From: Thermodesulforhabdaceae bacterium
GTDB lineage: Bacteria > Desulfobacterota > Syntrophobacteria > Syntrophobacterales > Thermodesulforhabdaceae
NCBI GenBank assembly: GCA_037482015.1
Contig: JBBFKT010000007.1
Location: 44,407 to 108,406 of the forward strand
DNA length: 64,000 nt
Reading direction: 5' to 3'
The notes under the pieces were generated by a model. The model saw nothing but the letters and a program-made list of their open reading frames with translations, made no database searches and was not told the origin of the DNA. The position numbers and the translations under genes are program-made. Within the stretch, counting starts at the first letter, position 1, and each line of letters begins with the position of its first letter. Shown here piece by piece: positions 18,776-28,388 of this stretch.

Positions 18776-19529
18776 GAATTCTATAGCTACAGGGCACTTC
18801 ACATGAACATTGTCCACAAACATCGGTAAGAGGTATATCGCTGTAAAGACGATCATTTTCAAGAAGCACACGGTAGCAAGTGTGTCGATCAAAATTCCCC
18901 CTGGAGTCAATAGCTCCAGCGGGGCATCGATCGACGCATTTACTACAAAGCAAGTTTCTCTTCCACAAACAAAATTCTTCTTTGGGGCGCTGAGTGGGCA
19001 CCATCTCAGCATCGGTAACAAGACTCCCCAGACGACCACAGCAGCCAGCATGAGTAATAAGCAGCCTGTTGAGCCCAAAAGTCCCAAGTCCTGCAATAAA
19101 TCCGACATGCTTATGAGACCATCGGCTTAAGAGTCTATCAGCGTCGAAGTTATGAGTTGCCGGGGTAACAACCGCACGATAACCATGAAGAGCCAAAAAA
19201 TCAGAAAGCTTCTCATTAATCCTGGCTACAAGTGCATTGGTTTCAACATAAACCTTAGCCCAGAGTTTCGAAGCATGAGGGTGAGCTCTGGAATTGTCCA
19301 CTCCGATTTCTTTAACAAACGGAAGGAAATAAACCAAAACAGTTTTAGCTCCCGGAAGTAGATCATAAGGCATAAGATGATCTGGCGAAACGGCTTGCTT
19401 GAGATGTCCAAACAAAGGATCATCGGCACTAGCACATGCTATAATAGGATCATGCCAGATGGTCATGCCGTGAGATTGAGCCAAACCTACAGTTTCAACC
19501 ACAATAGCGCGTAGCACCTGAAGATCCAC
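18744..19529 (-). CDS. QueG-like 4Fe-4S protein (epoxyqueuosine reductase-related)
   Basis: 261 residues. The C-terminal half has CSKCVDRCPAGAI, a classical 4Fe-4S motif, and CGQCSCEVPC, a second cysteine cluster. The central HKHVGFIAGLGTFGLNRLLIT resembles the cobalamin-binding part of QueG-type proteins. It is shorter than QueG (about 350-380 residues) because the C-terminal HEAT-like part is absent. Stand-alone QueG-like proteins of this size are common in anaerobes and their reactions are not established. It follows eno by 32 bases and may be co-transcribed with it. Confidence 0.72.
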   Translation of the reverse strand: MDLQVLRAIVVETVGLAQSHGMTIWHDPIIACASADDPLFGHLKQAVSPDHLMPYDLLPGAKTVLVYFLPFVKEIGVDNSRAHPHASKLWAKVYVETNALVARINEKLSDFLALHGYRAVVTPATHNFDADRLLSRWSHKHVGFIAGLGTFGLNRLLITHAGCCGRLGSLVTDAEMVPTQRPKEEFCLWKRNLLCSKCVDRCPAGAIDSRGNFDRHTCYRVLLENDRLYSDIPLTDVCGQCSCEVPCSYRIPISQGAQEPL

Positions 19530-19561
19530 TTCTATAAACTCCCCATCTTATTCAAATTGCC

Positions 19562-20842
<1,281 letters not shown>

Positions 20843-20876
20843 CTATCTTTTTAGACGGTTAAAAATACAAATAGGC

Positions 20877-20906
20877 TTGACCCTCCTTCGTGTGCTTATC
20901 TATCAT
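20877..20906 (+). promoter_or_regulatory. Probable promoter of efp
   Basis: TTGACC at 20877-20882 and TATCAT at 20901-20906 are separated by 18 bases. It lies in the 120-base gap between the divergent eno and efp genes, about 48 bases before the efp start. Confidence 0.5.
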
Positions 20907-20953
20907 AGTTTGGGTTTATTTGGAATTTTTATCAACAAGCGAGGGAGTGAAAA

Positions 20954-21520
20954 ATGGGAAACGTAATCAATGCAGGTGAACTGAGAAAAGGCCTTAAACT
21001 CGAAATCGATGGGGAACCCTATCTTATCGTCGATTTTGAATTCACCAAACCGGGGAAAGGGCAGGCTCTTTACCGTTGCAGATTAAAAAACCTTATCACT
21101 GGTATTCAGTATGACCGCACATACCGTTCAGGAGACCGTTTTGTGGAAGCCGATATAGAGGAACAGGAGGCAGAATATCTTTATAAGGAAGGAAATCAAT
21201 ACCATTTTATGGTTACATCAACCTATGAACAGGTTGAAATGTCCGCAGATCAACTTGGAGATGCCGTAAACTACCTGACGGAAAACCTCAAGGTAAATAT
21301 GCTATTTTTTAAGGGAAGACCCATTGGGATAACACTTCCGAATTTTGTCAATCTTAGAGTTATCAAAGCAGAACCGGGAGTAAAAGGAGATACTGCCTCT
21401 GGAGCGACAAAACCTGTTGTTTTAGAGACAGGCTATGAACTTCAGGTGCCTCTCTTCGTTGAAGAAGGCGATCTATTGAAAATCGACACAAGAACGGGAA
21501 GCTATGTTGAGCGAGTCTGA
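20954..21520 (+). CDS. efp: Elongation factor P
   Basis: 188 residues with a GAGGGAG site upstream. The conserved loop FTKPGKGQALYRCRLKNL contains the lysine (in PGKGQ) that is modified by beta-lysylation in EpmA-carrying bacteria. The three beta-barrel domains and the end motif DLLKIDTRTGSYVERV are intact. It rescues ribosomes stalled at polyproline stretches. The adjacent epmA gene supports a lysine-type modification rather than rhamnosylation. Confidence 0.97.
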   Translation: MGNVINAGELRKGLKLEIDGEPYLIVDFEFTKPGKGQALYRCRLKNLITGIQYDRTYRSGDRFVEADIEEQEAEYLYKEGNQYHFMVTSTYEQVEMSADQLGDAVNYLTENLKVNMLFFKGRPIGITLPNFVNLRVIKAEPGVKGDTASGATKPVVLETGYELQVPLFVEEGDLLKIDTRTGSYVERV

Positions 21521-21584
21521 AAAACCCGGGTGTTAGGATCGCTTCCACGTCAAGGATTGAAAATTGGACCCTGTTCTTTAGCTT

Positions 21585-22508
21585 ATGGATATTATGACGC
21601 AAACGCCCAAGGCAAATAAAGCCTATTATCTTGAAAGGCGCAGAGACGTTCTCAGAGCAATAAGAGAATTCTTCGATCGAGAAGGATTCCTTGAGGTAGA
21701 GACTCCAATTAGAGTTCCCGCTGTTGCGCCAGAACATCATATAGATCCTTTTAGATCGGAAGAATGGTTTCTAATAACAAGCCCAGAGATCCAGATGAAG
21801 ATGCTCCTGGCAGAAGGATATGAAAGGATCTATCAAATTACAAAAGTTTTCAGAAAGGGAGAGCGTGGAAAACGACATCTTCCAGAATTTACAATGCTCG
21901 AGTGGTATCGAAGCGGTTGCTCTTATGAAGCTATAATGGATGATTGTCGAAAACTCATAAGATTTCTGGGAGAATGGCTCTCCCTTCCCGACCCCTTCCC
22001 TTATGGAGACCGCTGGCTAAGTTATTCCCGAGAGTGGCAGGTTTTTACATTAGAAGAGCTCTTTAACCATAAAGTGGGCTGGAATCCTTTCACACATCCA
22101 AATTCGGAAAATTTTTCTTTAGCAATTGTAGAACAAATCGAACCATATCTTTCAACTTTCTCAACGCCGTGCATACTTAAAGATTATCCACCTTCGGAGG
22201 CCGCTCTTGCCGATTGCAGCGGGAGTATTTGCGAGCGTTTTGAAGTATATTGGGGTGGTATTGAACTCGCCAACGGCAACACGGAACTAACAGAAAGAGA
22301 TATTCTAGAAACACGTTTTCAGAACGCCCTGGCTTTCAGAAAAAAAGCTGGATTTTATCCACTACCGATGCCCTATTCTTTTCTTGAACTTATGGATGCC
22401 ATGCCACCATCAGCCGGTATAGCCCTGGGGATAGATAGGCTTGTGATGATTCTTTCCAATGCTCCATCGATTGACTGGGTTGTAGCCTTTACACCAGAAG
22501 AATTATGA
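21585..22508 (+). CDS. epmA: EF-P lysine ligase EpmA (GenX/PoxA)
   Basis: 307 residues (the start may instead be the ATG three codons in, at 21594). It is a class II lysyl-tRNA synthetase-like catalytic domain without an anticodon-binding domain. Motif 2 is FRKGERGKRHLPEFTMLEW near residue 87, and motif 3 is SAGIALGIDRLVMIL near the C terminus. It attaches (beta-)lysine to the EF-P lysine. It is encoded 64 bases after efp. No EpmB aminomutase or EpmC is encoded in this window. Confidence 0.94.
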   Translation: MDIMTQTPKANKAYYLERRRDVLRAIREFFDREGFLEVETPIRVPAVAPEHHIDPFRSEEWFLITSPEIQMKMLLAEGYERIYQITKVFRKGERGKRHLPEFTMLEWYRSGCSYEAIMDDCRKLIRFLGEWLSLPDPFPYGDRWLSYSREWQVFTLEELFNHKVGWNPFTHPNSENFSLAIVEQIEPYLSTFSTPCILKDYPPSEAALADCSGSICERFEVYWGGIELANGNTELTERDILETRFQNALAFRKKAGFYPLPMPYSFLELMDAMPPSAGIALGIDRLVMILSNAPSIDWVVAFTPEEL

Positions 22509-22521
22509 AAAAGGGGAAACT

Positions 22522-23016
22522 ATGGAAAAGACAGGAAGAGACCCCTTAATCCCTCCCGGTCAAAAGCATATTTATCATTACGTAATTGACGATAAAGGGG
22601 ATTGGTTTTGCGAAGGCAATCCTGTGTTAGACCGTGATCTCTTGAAAATTCTCAGCATTTCACTTTTTGAAAAAGAAGGCCGCTACTACATCCGATGTGA
22701 AGGCGAAGTCCATCCTGTAGAGGTAAAAGATGCGCCCCTCTGGATAAAATACATCCACATTTCAAAAAATGACAAAGGGGAAGTAGAAGCAATAGAAATT
22801 GAATTAACCGATGGAAGAAGAGAACATCTTCGACCGGAAACACTATGGCTTGAAGCCGATTCCTCCCTGTATTGCCTGGCAACTCGCAAAAACCTTAAAG
22901 CTCGCTTTGGCAAAATTGCTTACTATGAAATTGCTAACCATATAAGTTACGACGAAGAAACCGGAAATTATCGCATCACAGTGAAAGAACAAGACTTCTT
23001 CGTCCCCATCAGATAA
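22522..23016 (+). CDS. DUF1285-family protein
   Basis: 164 residues with AAAGGGGA upstream. The start HVIDDKGDWF-like region (HIYHYVIDDKGDWFCEGNPV) and the repeated beta-rich layout fit DUF1285, a small two-domain family of unknown function found in Proteobacteria. It is 13 bases after epmA and may belong to the same transcript. There is no signal peptide or membrane segment. Confidence 0.72.
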   Translation: MEKTGRDPLIPPGQKHIYHYVIDDKGDWFCEGNPVLDRDLLKILSISLFEKEGRYYIRCEGEVHPVEVKDAPLWIKYIHISKNDKGEVEAIEIELTDGRREHLRPETLWLEADSSLYCLATRKNLKARFGKIAYYEIANHISYDEETGNYRITVKEQDFFVPIR

Positions 23017-23076
23017 CCAGTCAGACAGTCAAATCTCAAATCCCCAATAAGCAATAGCAAAAAAAAAATAGAGGGC

Positions 23077-23421
23077 TTACTTAGCAACAATTCCTGCGAT
23101 AATCAACACAACAAACCATGCTCCACAAAGAGCCCATAAAAATTGTTTCCATCTTTCACCAAAATACTTTTGCGTATTTCCAACAATCCAGGACCAGTTG
23201 AGATATATATGGACAGCTAAAACGCCAAGGAAAATGAGAGCAAAAGTTAAATGTATATCTCCCCAGGTATGGCGATGAAGTCCTAAAAAGAATTTTTCCT
23301 GGTGAGGAATATTACCGCCACCTGGAATCACGAAAGCAAGTAAAAGCCCTACGACGGCAGTTGATGTAAGACTAACAAAAAGAATTGCATCGAGAATAAA
23401 CTTTAAGGTGTTTCTCTGCAT
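23077..23421 (-). CDS. DUF4405-like membrane protein (probable haem-binding helical bundle)
   Basis: 114 residues with three or four membrane helices. Histidines in FLGLHRHTWGDIHLTFALIF and AVHIYLNW sit inside or next to helices, as in DUF4405 and cytochrome b-like four-helix bundles. It may bind haem and pass electrons in the membrane, but no partner gene is next to it. It lies 30 bases after the epimerase gene on the same strand. Confidence 0.68.
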   Translation of the reverse strand: MQRNTLKFILDAILFVSLTSTAVVGLLLAFVIPGGGNIPHQEKFFLGLHRHTWGDIHLTFALIFLGVLAVHIYLNWSWIVGNTQKYFGERWKQFLWALCGAWFVVLIIAGIVAK

Positions 23422-23451
23422 AAAAACTCCTTTTTTAGAGCAATCACACTA

Positions 23452-24354
23452 TTAATTCTTTTCGGAAATCACCTCTGAAAGGGCACTGTGAATATCAGGA
23501 TACAAAAATCTAAAACCGACTTGAAGCAAACGTTCTGGCACCACTCGCTGACTCATCAAAAGGGTTTTCCCAAATTCTCCCAGCACCAGCCTCAAAACAA
23601 ACCCGGGAGTCTTGAAAAAAGCTGGCTTTCCAAGCAGTTTCCCTAGGACAGAAGCCAATTCTTTATTTCTCACCGGGTTAGGAGCGCAAAAGTTGAAAAC
23701 ACCGCTAAATGAGGGTTCCTGAGCTGTAAATTCCATAGCTCGCAAAAGATCCGTCATATGAATCCAGGAAAACCACTGATTGCCATTCCCTAATGGACCT
23801 CCCAAGCCTCGGCGAAAGGCTTTAAGCATCTCACCAAGAGCTCCACCTGTCTTGCCCAAAATAATTCCAAACCGCATTATTACCACACGAACTCCTTTTT
23901 CGGAGGCATGCCGTGCCGCTTGTTCCCAATCTACGCAAACTCCAGCCAAGAAATCATTGCCGGGAGGATCATATTCCCTAAGTATTCTCTCGCCCCCATC
24001 TCCATAATATCCAACAGCTGAAGTGCTTAAAAGAACGGAGTTATCCCGAAGGGCTTCAACAACATTTTCGGTCGTTTTTATTCTGGAATCGTAAATTTTT
24101 CTTTTAACAGCATCACTCCATCGCTGAAAAATGGAAGCTCCTGCAAGATTGATGACTACATCGTGTTCAGAAACTACATTTTGCCAGGATCCTTTTAGGG
24201 TTGTATCTCCGAACACGTAAGTTGCTTCCTTTGGGGTGTAAGGTTTTGGAGATGGCGAATGATCAACCAGAGTAACATTATGTCCTTTTGAAATAAAATA
24301 TTTGGCCGCCTCTGTCCCTACAAAACCAAGCCCACCAGTAATTAATATTTTCAT
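23452..24354 (-). CDS. TIGR01777-family NAD(P)-dependent sugar epimerase-like protein (SDR)
   Basis: 300 residues. An N-terminal Rossmann motif ITGGLGFVGTEAAKYF and the block VINLAGASIFQRWSDAVKRKIYDSRI define the YfcH/SDR39U1 group. The C terminus is a DUF1731-like tail. The YGDGGE loop carries the catalytic tyrosine region (STSAVGYYGD). The substrate of this group is not established. AT-rich spacer of about 120 bases precedes it. Confidence 0.88.
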   Translation of the reverse strand: MKILITGGLGFVGTEAAKYFISKGHNVTLVDHSPSPKPYTPKEATYVFGDTTLKGSWQNVVSEHDVVINLAGASIFQRWSDAVKRKIYDSRIKTTENVVEALRDNSVLLSTSAVGYYGDGGERILREYDPPGNDFLAGVCVDWEQAARHASEKGVRVVIMRFGIILGKTGGALGEMLKAFRRGLGGPLGNGNQWFSWIHMTDLLRAMEFTAQEPSFSGVFNFCAPNPVRNKELASVLGKLLGKPAFFKTPGFVLRLVLGEFGKTLLMSQRVVPERLLQVGFRFLYPDIHSALSEVISEKN

Positions 24355-24476
24355 AGGAATCCTCCCTTCCCCACTTTCTCACAAAACTCAAAGAAGCTAC
24401 CTACATGAAATTATTTTTATGAAGACTCAGGCTACATGATTTGGAGGAGACCAGATGCAATTTTATAAATGCTAGG

Positions 24477-25910
24477 CTAATTTTCCTTCCAAATCGAACC
24501 TAAATGTTCATACTCGCCACGAATAACTTCAATATTATGTTCGAGAAGTCCAACCTGTCTAATTTTTTTAACTACTGATTCAGCCATTTGTGGGAGAAGA
24601 AGCATATCTTCGGGTGGAATAAGCCATTTAATTTGACGTTCACACATAGCATCAATCCATGTATCAGAAAAAGCACTACTACCGGAAAGACATAACAATC
24701 CTATCTGTCCACGATCTCGGACCAAATCTACAAGATTTAAAATAGTTGCTTCTACAGCATCCTGCCCACTTGTTTGCAAAACCATACCAGGGAAAGCTAT
24801 ATATTTCTCATTTTCAACTCTATCAAAATGCCATCTAGACATAGCATAAAAAAGGTTAAGAGACTTTCTGTTTATAGCTATACTCTCCTGTCGTTTTCCT
24901 GAAAATACTTCAACACCGTAACCCTTATGCTTGGTTATAAGTTCTGCAAGGGCTGGCAAAAATTCTCTATCCATACTGGAAAAACCGATTACATATCCTG
25001 CTGACAAAAAATCCCATAAAGGCAATCGAAACCAATCCATGTGAGAACCTTCCGCTCCAACAATGATAAGAAACTTTTCCGCAGAATCCGATAATTCATT
25101 ATCAATGGAAAGTATTTTATTGCTATTTTCCGCCTTGGGCTTCCACCGCCTAAAATGATCTATCCTTGCTCTGGATGCTTTTCTAAGAATTGAACGCAAG
25201 GTGCGCCCGTATATTTCAAGATCTTCACCTCGATTTTGAGGTTTAGGACAGACATCCACTGCTCCAAGGCGCATAAAATCGAAAAGTATATCGCTCGATC
25301 CTTCCAAAAAAGCGCTTACCACTACGACTGGAACACTGTAGCGAATCATAAGATGTTTTAATGTCGTATCACCAGGCATAACCGGCATAAAGGCATCGAG
25401 AGTAACCACATCAACCACTTCATCTTCCATATATCCTATAGCTTCTTCACCATTGTTAGCCACGCCAACAACCACGAATTCTGGGTCTTCTTCGATAAGT
25501 CTCTTAAGCTGTCGGGCAAAAAAGGGCGAATCATCGACTATCAACACGTGGATAAGTTTTTCCTTTTGGTGTTCATCTTTTATTCTAGCAGCTTCTAGCG
25601 CCAAATATTCCCATGGCTTTAGAATAGTCTGAGGAACGTTATCAATGGAAGATGGTATTATTTCAAACACCACTTCATCCCATAGAGCTATCTCCCAGAA
25701 AGCATCTTCTCCTGTTTTCTGGTCAGTGGTAGCATGAACCACGCATCCATCCTTAATGTAAAGAGTTCCCTCTTTGCCTTCAGAAACAGCTTTGATTATT
25801 GTGGGAAACTGACCTACGCAGACCATCTGAAGAAGTTGAGAAACATCAACATTCGATATGGTTCCTCGAAAGCCTTTTTGAGTAGAATCTGACCGTTTTC
25901 CTTCAGCCAT
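24477..25910 (-). CDS. DUF4388-receiver-degenerate CheB hybrid regulator
   Basis: About 477 residues from the ATG at 25910 (a GTG at 25934 is an alternative). Residues 1-100 are a DUF4388/PATAN domain. Residues about 120-245 are a receiver (VLIVDDSPFFARQL; phospho-acceptor Asp in VVTLDAFMPVMPG; Lys in VCPKPQ). The rest has the layout of the CheB methylesterase domain, but the serine motif is replaced by VGAEGSHMDWF and the final motif by CLSGSSAFSDTW, so the Ser-His-Asp triad is lost. It is probably a response-regulator output of the CheA encoded upstream, acting by protein contact rather than by demethylation (inference). It is the last gene of the cluster. Confidence 0.78.
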   Translation of the reverse strand: MAEGKRSDSTQKGFRGTISNVDVSQLLQMVCVGQFPTIIKAVSEGKEGTLYIKDGCVVHATTDQKTGEDAFWEIALWDEVVFEIIPSSIDNVPQTILKPWEYLALEAARIKDEHQKEKLIHVLIVDDSPFFARQLKRLIEEDPEFVVVGVANNGEEAIGYMEDEVVDVVTLDAFMPVMPGDTTLKHLMIRYSVPVVVVSAFLEGSSDILFDFMRLGAVDVCPKPQNRGEDLEIYGRTLRSILRKASRARIDHFRRWKPKAENSNKILSIDNELSDSAEKFLIIVGAEGSHMDWFRLPLWDFLSAGYVIGFSSMDREFLPALAELITKHKGYGVEVFSGKRQESIAINRKSLNLFYAMSRWHFDRVENEKYIAFPGMVLQTSGQDAVEATILNLVDLVRDRGQIGLLCLSGSSAFSDTWIDAMCERQIKWLIPPEDMLLLPQMAESVVKKIRQVGLLEHNIEVIRGEYEHLGSIWKEN

Positions 25911-26007
25911 GTTTTTAACCTTGTAATGAATCACTCATATCCGATCAAAACTTTGTTTTGTTCGCTCTATAAAGCTGAAAATTAATTTTAAGAATTGCTG
26001 GCATACT

Positions 26008-28314
26008 CTATTTATAAAACTTTTCTACATACTCGATAATCGCAGGAACATCGATAATAAGAGACACCGTCCCATCTCCAAGAATTGTTGCTCCAGCATA
26101 ACCTTGAAAAACATCCATCACATCTTCAATAGGCTTAATAACAACCTCCTGTTGCCCTAAAAACTGATCAACCACAAGACCCGCTTCTTTAGCTGGCGTT
26201 CTCAGCAAGACAATGTAATGTCCCTCTGCAACTTTATCAGTCTTAACTTTTCTTGGGAAAATATATTCTGGGAAAATAAGAGGTATAGTTCTACCCTCAA
26301 GGGTCAAGAAATAGGCATTATGAACCTTTTTGATTTTTCTTTCATCAAAGGCATAAACTTCTCCAACAGAAGCAAGGGGAAGAGTGTAAATGTCACCCAT
26401 AATTTTTACAAGAAGGCCGGGAATAATTGCCAGAGTCAAAGGAATCTGGATAATGAATTGAGTCCCCTGCCCTAACCAGGATCTGACAGAAACGTGACCA
26501 TTTATTTTCCTACACTCATCTCGCACTACATCAAGGCCAATGCCTCTACCGGCCGTCTCGTCAACTTCAAGGGCTGTAGATACTCCCGGAAGGAAAATGG
26601 TATCAAGCAATTCTTCAATGCTCATCCGACCTACTTCTTCTGGACTAAAGATACCCTTTTCCACAAGAACCTTTCCAAGCTGATCCACAGGAACTCCAGC
26701 CCCGTCATCTGTAACTTCTATGATTACATGTTGACCTCGATAATATGCACTAATAGTTATAGTACCGTCTTCAGGTTTACCCAGACTTTTTCGGACTTCG
26801 GACCTTTCAATTCCGTGAGCAACAGCATTTCTTAAAATATGAATCATGGGCTCGTAAAGCTGTTCCAGAATGAAGCGATCCACTTCTGTTTCGCCACCTT
26901 TGATAACCATACGCACCGATTTACCATACTGAGAAGCATGATCGCGAACCACTCTCGGAAAACGCTGAAACAACTGCATTAAGGGTAGCATGCGAATTTT
27001 CATGACCGCATCTTGAAGATCGGCGGTAATCCGCCCCAAACTAGAGACAGCATCACGATACTGCTGCCACAGGTCGGTAAGAACCTTTTTTCTATCAGCA
27101 TCCAAAATGCCTGCTCTGGTCCATTCTTCAGTAATACGCTTTAGCTCTGCTGTAAGAGTTACAAAATGAGATCTCCTTATAACCAATTCACCCACTTCAT
27201 TCAGCAGATGATCCACTTTAGCAGGATCAACCCGAAGCATCTCTGTAGGTTGAGCAGGAACATCTTCGGGAACGGTCAAATCTTCCTGATAAATTGGCAG
27301 TGGTGTAACTTCTTCCTCTATAATTTCTTCCCAGAGTTCGGTCGGAGCGCTTTCTTCTAGAGATTCTTCCACGAACTGGCTTGGGGATTCCCTAAAAAAT
27401 TCTTCGGATTCCGCTGTTGGAGGTTCCACCTGTTGAGTATCCTCCATCCAACTAGCAAAAGCCTGTTCAAGTTCTTCGTCTATGACCTTTAATTCCTGAT
27501 CTGTAAAAGGGCGCGCCGCTTCAAGCGGCTTACCTCCTTCTCCTCTAAGAATATCAATAAGAGACTGAGCATTCAAAGGCGGCAGAACTTTAGCAAGATA
27601 ATCTACACATTTATTCGAGACTTCGATCAAATCATTTGTGGGAGCTGATTTTTGCATTAAGTCCATCAGAGTTCTCTGCCAGCCTTCAAAAAACTTCACA
27701 AGCAATTCATAATCCATATAGCGGGTAGAACTAAGGACTCGACGGAAGGATCTTTCAAAAGCCTGGTGCATTTCGCTTTTATCCAGAACAGCCGAGGAAG
27801 CTATAGTTTCACAGATAAACTTGAGCTGCTCGTGGAGTGTATCAATAAAGATTGCAAACAATTCCGGATCCGAGTCTTCTCCTTCTATCGGTTTAGCATC
27901 AGCAGGAATAAAATCCAGAGGAGGCAATGGCTCATCGCCTGCAAAAGCTTTTTCAAGTTTCATGTCCAAGTCTTGTGGAACAGCCAAATCTTCACCTTGA
28001 GTCTGAATGTTCTGGATGCTTTGTTTAATAAAATCAAGCACAGAAAACAGAGTATCGATGGTGTGTTTCTTAAGAGAGTCTTTCCCCTTAGCTACTGGCT
28101 CAAGCAAATTTTCAACTTTATGAATAAACCTTCCCAGATTTTGAAATCCCGTATAGTAAGATGACCCTTTAAGGCTGTGGACTGCCCGAAAAAGAGTAGA
28201 GATAGCGATTTTGTCATCGGTATCCTGATCTAACTTAAGGAGTGAGTCCTCAAAACGGCTGAGTTGATCTCGGGCATCCTCCAAAAAATCCATCACAACT
28301 TCTGATATGTTCAT
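26008..28314 (-). CDS. cheA: Chemosensory histidine kinase CheA
   Basis: 768 residues. The N-terminal HPt domain has the phospho-histidine in AVHSLKGSSYYTGF (about residue 47). A second HPt-like helical segment (about 150-265) lacks the histidine. After an acidic linker come the dimerisation helices (about 360-430), the HATPase with HILRNAVAHGIE, DDGAGV and GRGIGLDVV, and a C-terminal CheW-like domain. It phosphorylates the receiver domains of the two DUF4388 proteins in this cluster, as no separate cheY is present. The N box has Ala where Asp is usual (VAHGIE). It is flanked by the mcp gene. Confidence 0.92.
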   Translation of the reverse strand: MNISEVVMDFLEDARDQLSRFEDSLLKLDQDTDDKIAISTLFRAVHSLKGSSYYTGFQNLGRFIHKVENLLEPVAKGKDSLKKHTIDTLFSVLDFIKQSIQNIQTQGEDLAVPQDLDMKLEKAFAGDEPLPPLDFIPADAKPIEGEDSDPELFAIFIDTLHEQLKFICETIASSAVLDKSEMHQAFERSFRRVLSSTRYMDYELLVKFFEGWQRTLMDLMQKSAPTNDLIEVSNKCVDYLAKVLPPLNAQSLIDILRGEGGKPLEAARPFTDQELKVIDEELEQAFASWMEDTQQVEPPTAESEEFFRESPSQFVEESLEESAPTELWEEIIEEEVTPLPIYQEDLTVPEDVPAQPTEMLRVDPAKVDHLLNEVGELVIRRSHFVTLTAELKRITEEWTRAGILDADRKKVLTDLWQQYRDAVSSLGRITADLQDAVMKIRMLPLMQLFQRFPRVVRDHASQYGKSVRMVIKGGETEVDRFILEQLYEPMIHILRNAVAHGIERSEVRKSLGKPEDGTITISAYYRGQHVIIEVTDDGAGVPVDQLGKVLVEKGIFSPEEVGRMSIEELLDTIFLPGVSTALEVDETAGRGIGLDVVRDECRKINGHVSVRSWLGQGTQFIIQIPLTLAIIPGLLVKIMGDIYTLPLASVGEVYAFDERKIKKVHNAYFLTLEGRTIPLIFPEYIFPRKVKTDKVAEGHYIVLLRTPAKEAGLVVDQFLGQQEVVIKPIEDVMDVFQGYAGATILGDGTVSLIIDVPAIIEYVEKFYK

Positions 28315-28388
28315 AAAATACTCCTCATTATCGGACCAATAACACTCTGGCTCTTTTTTCTTCGGGTTTAGCCAGCCTTCATTAATTG

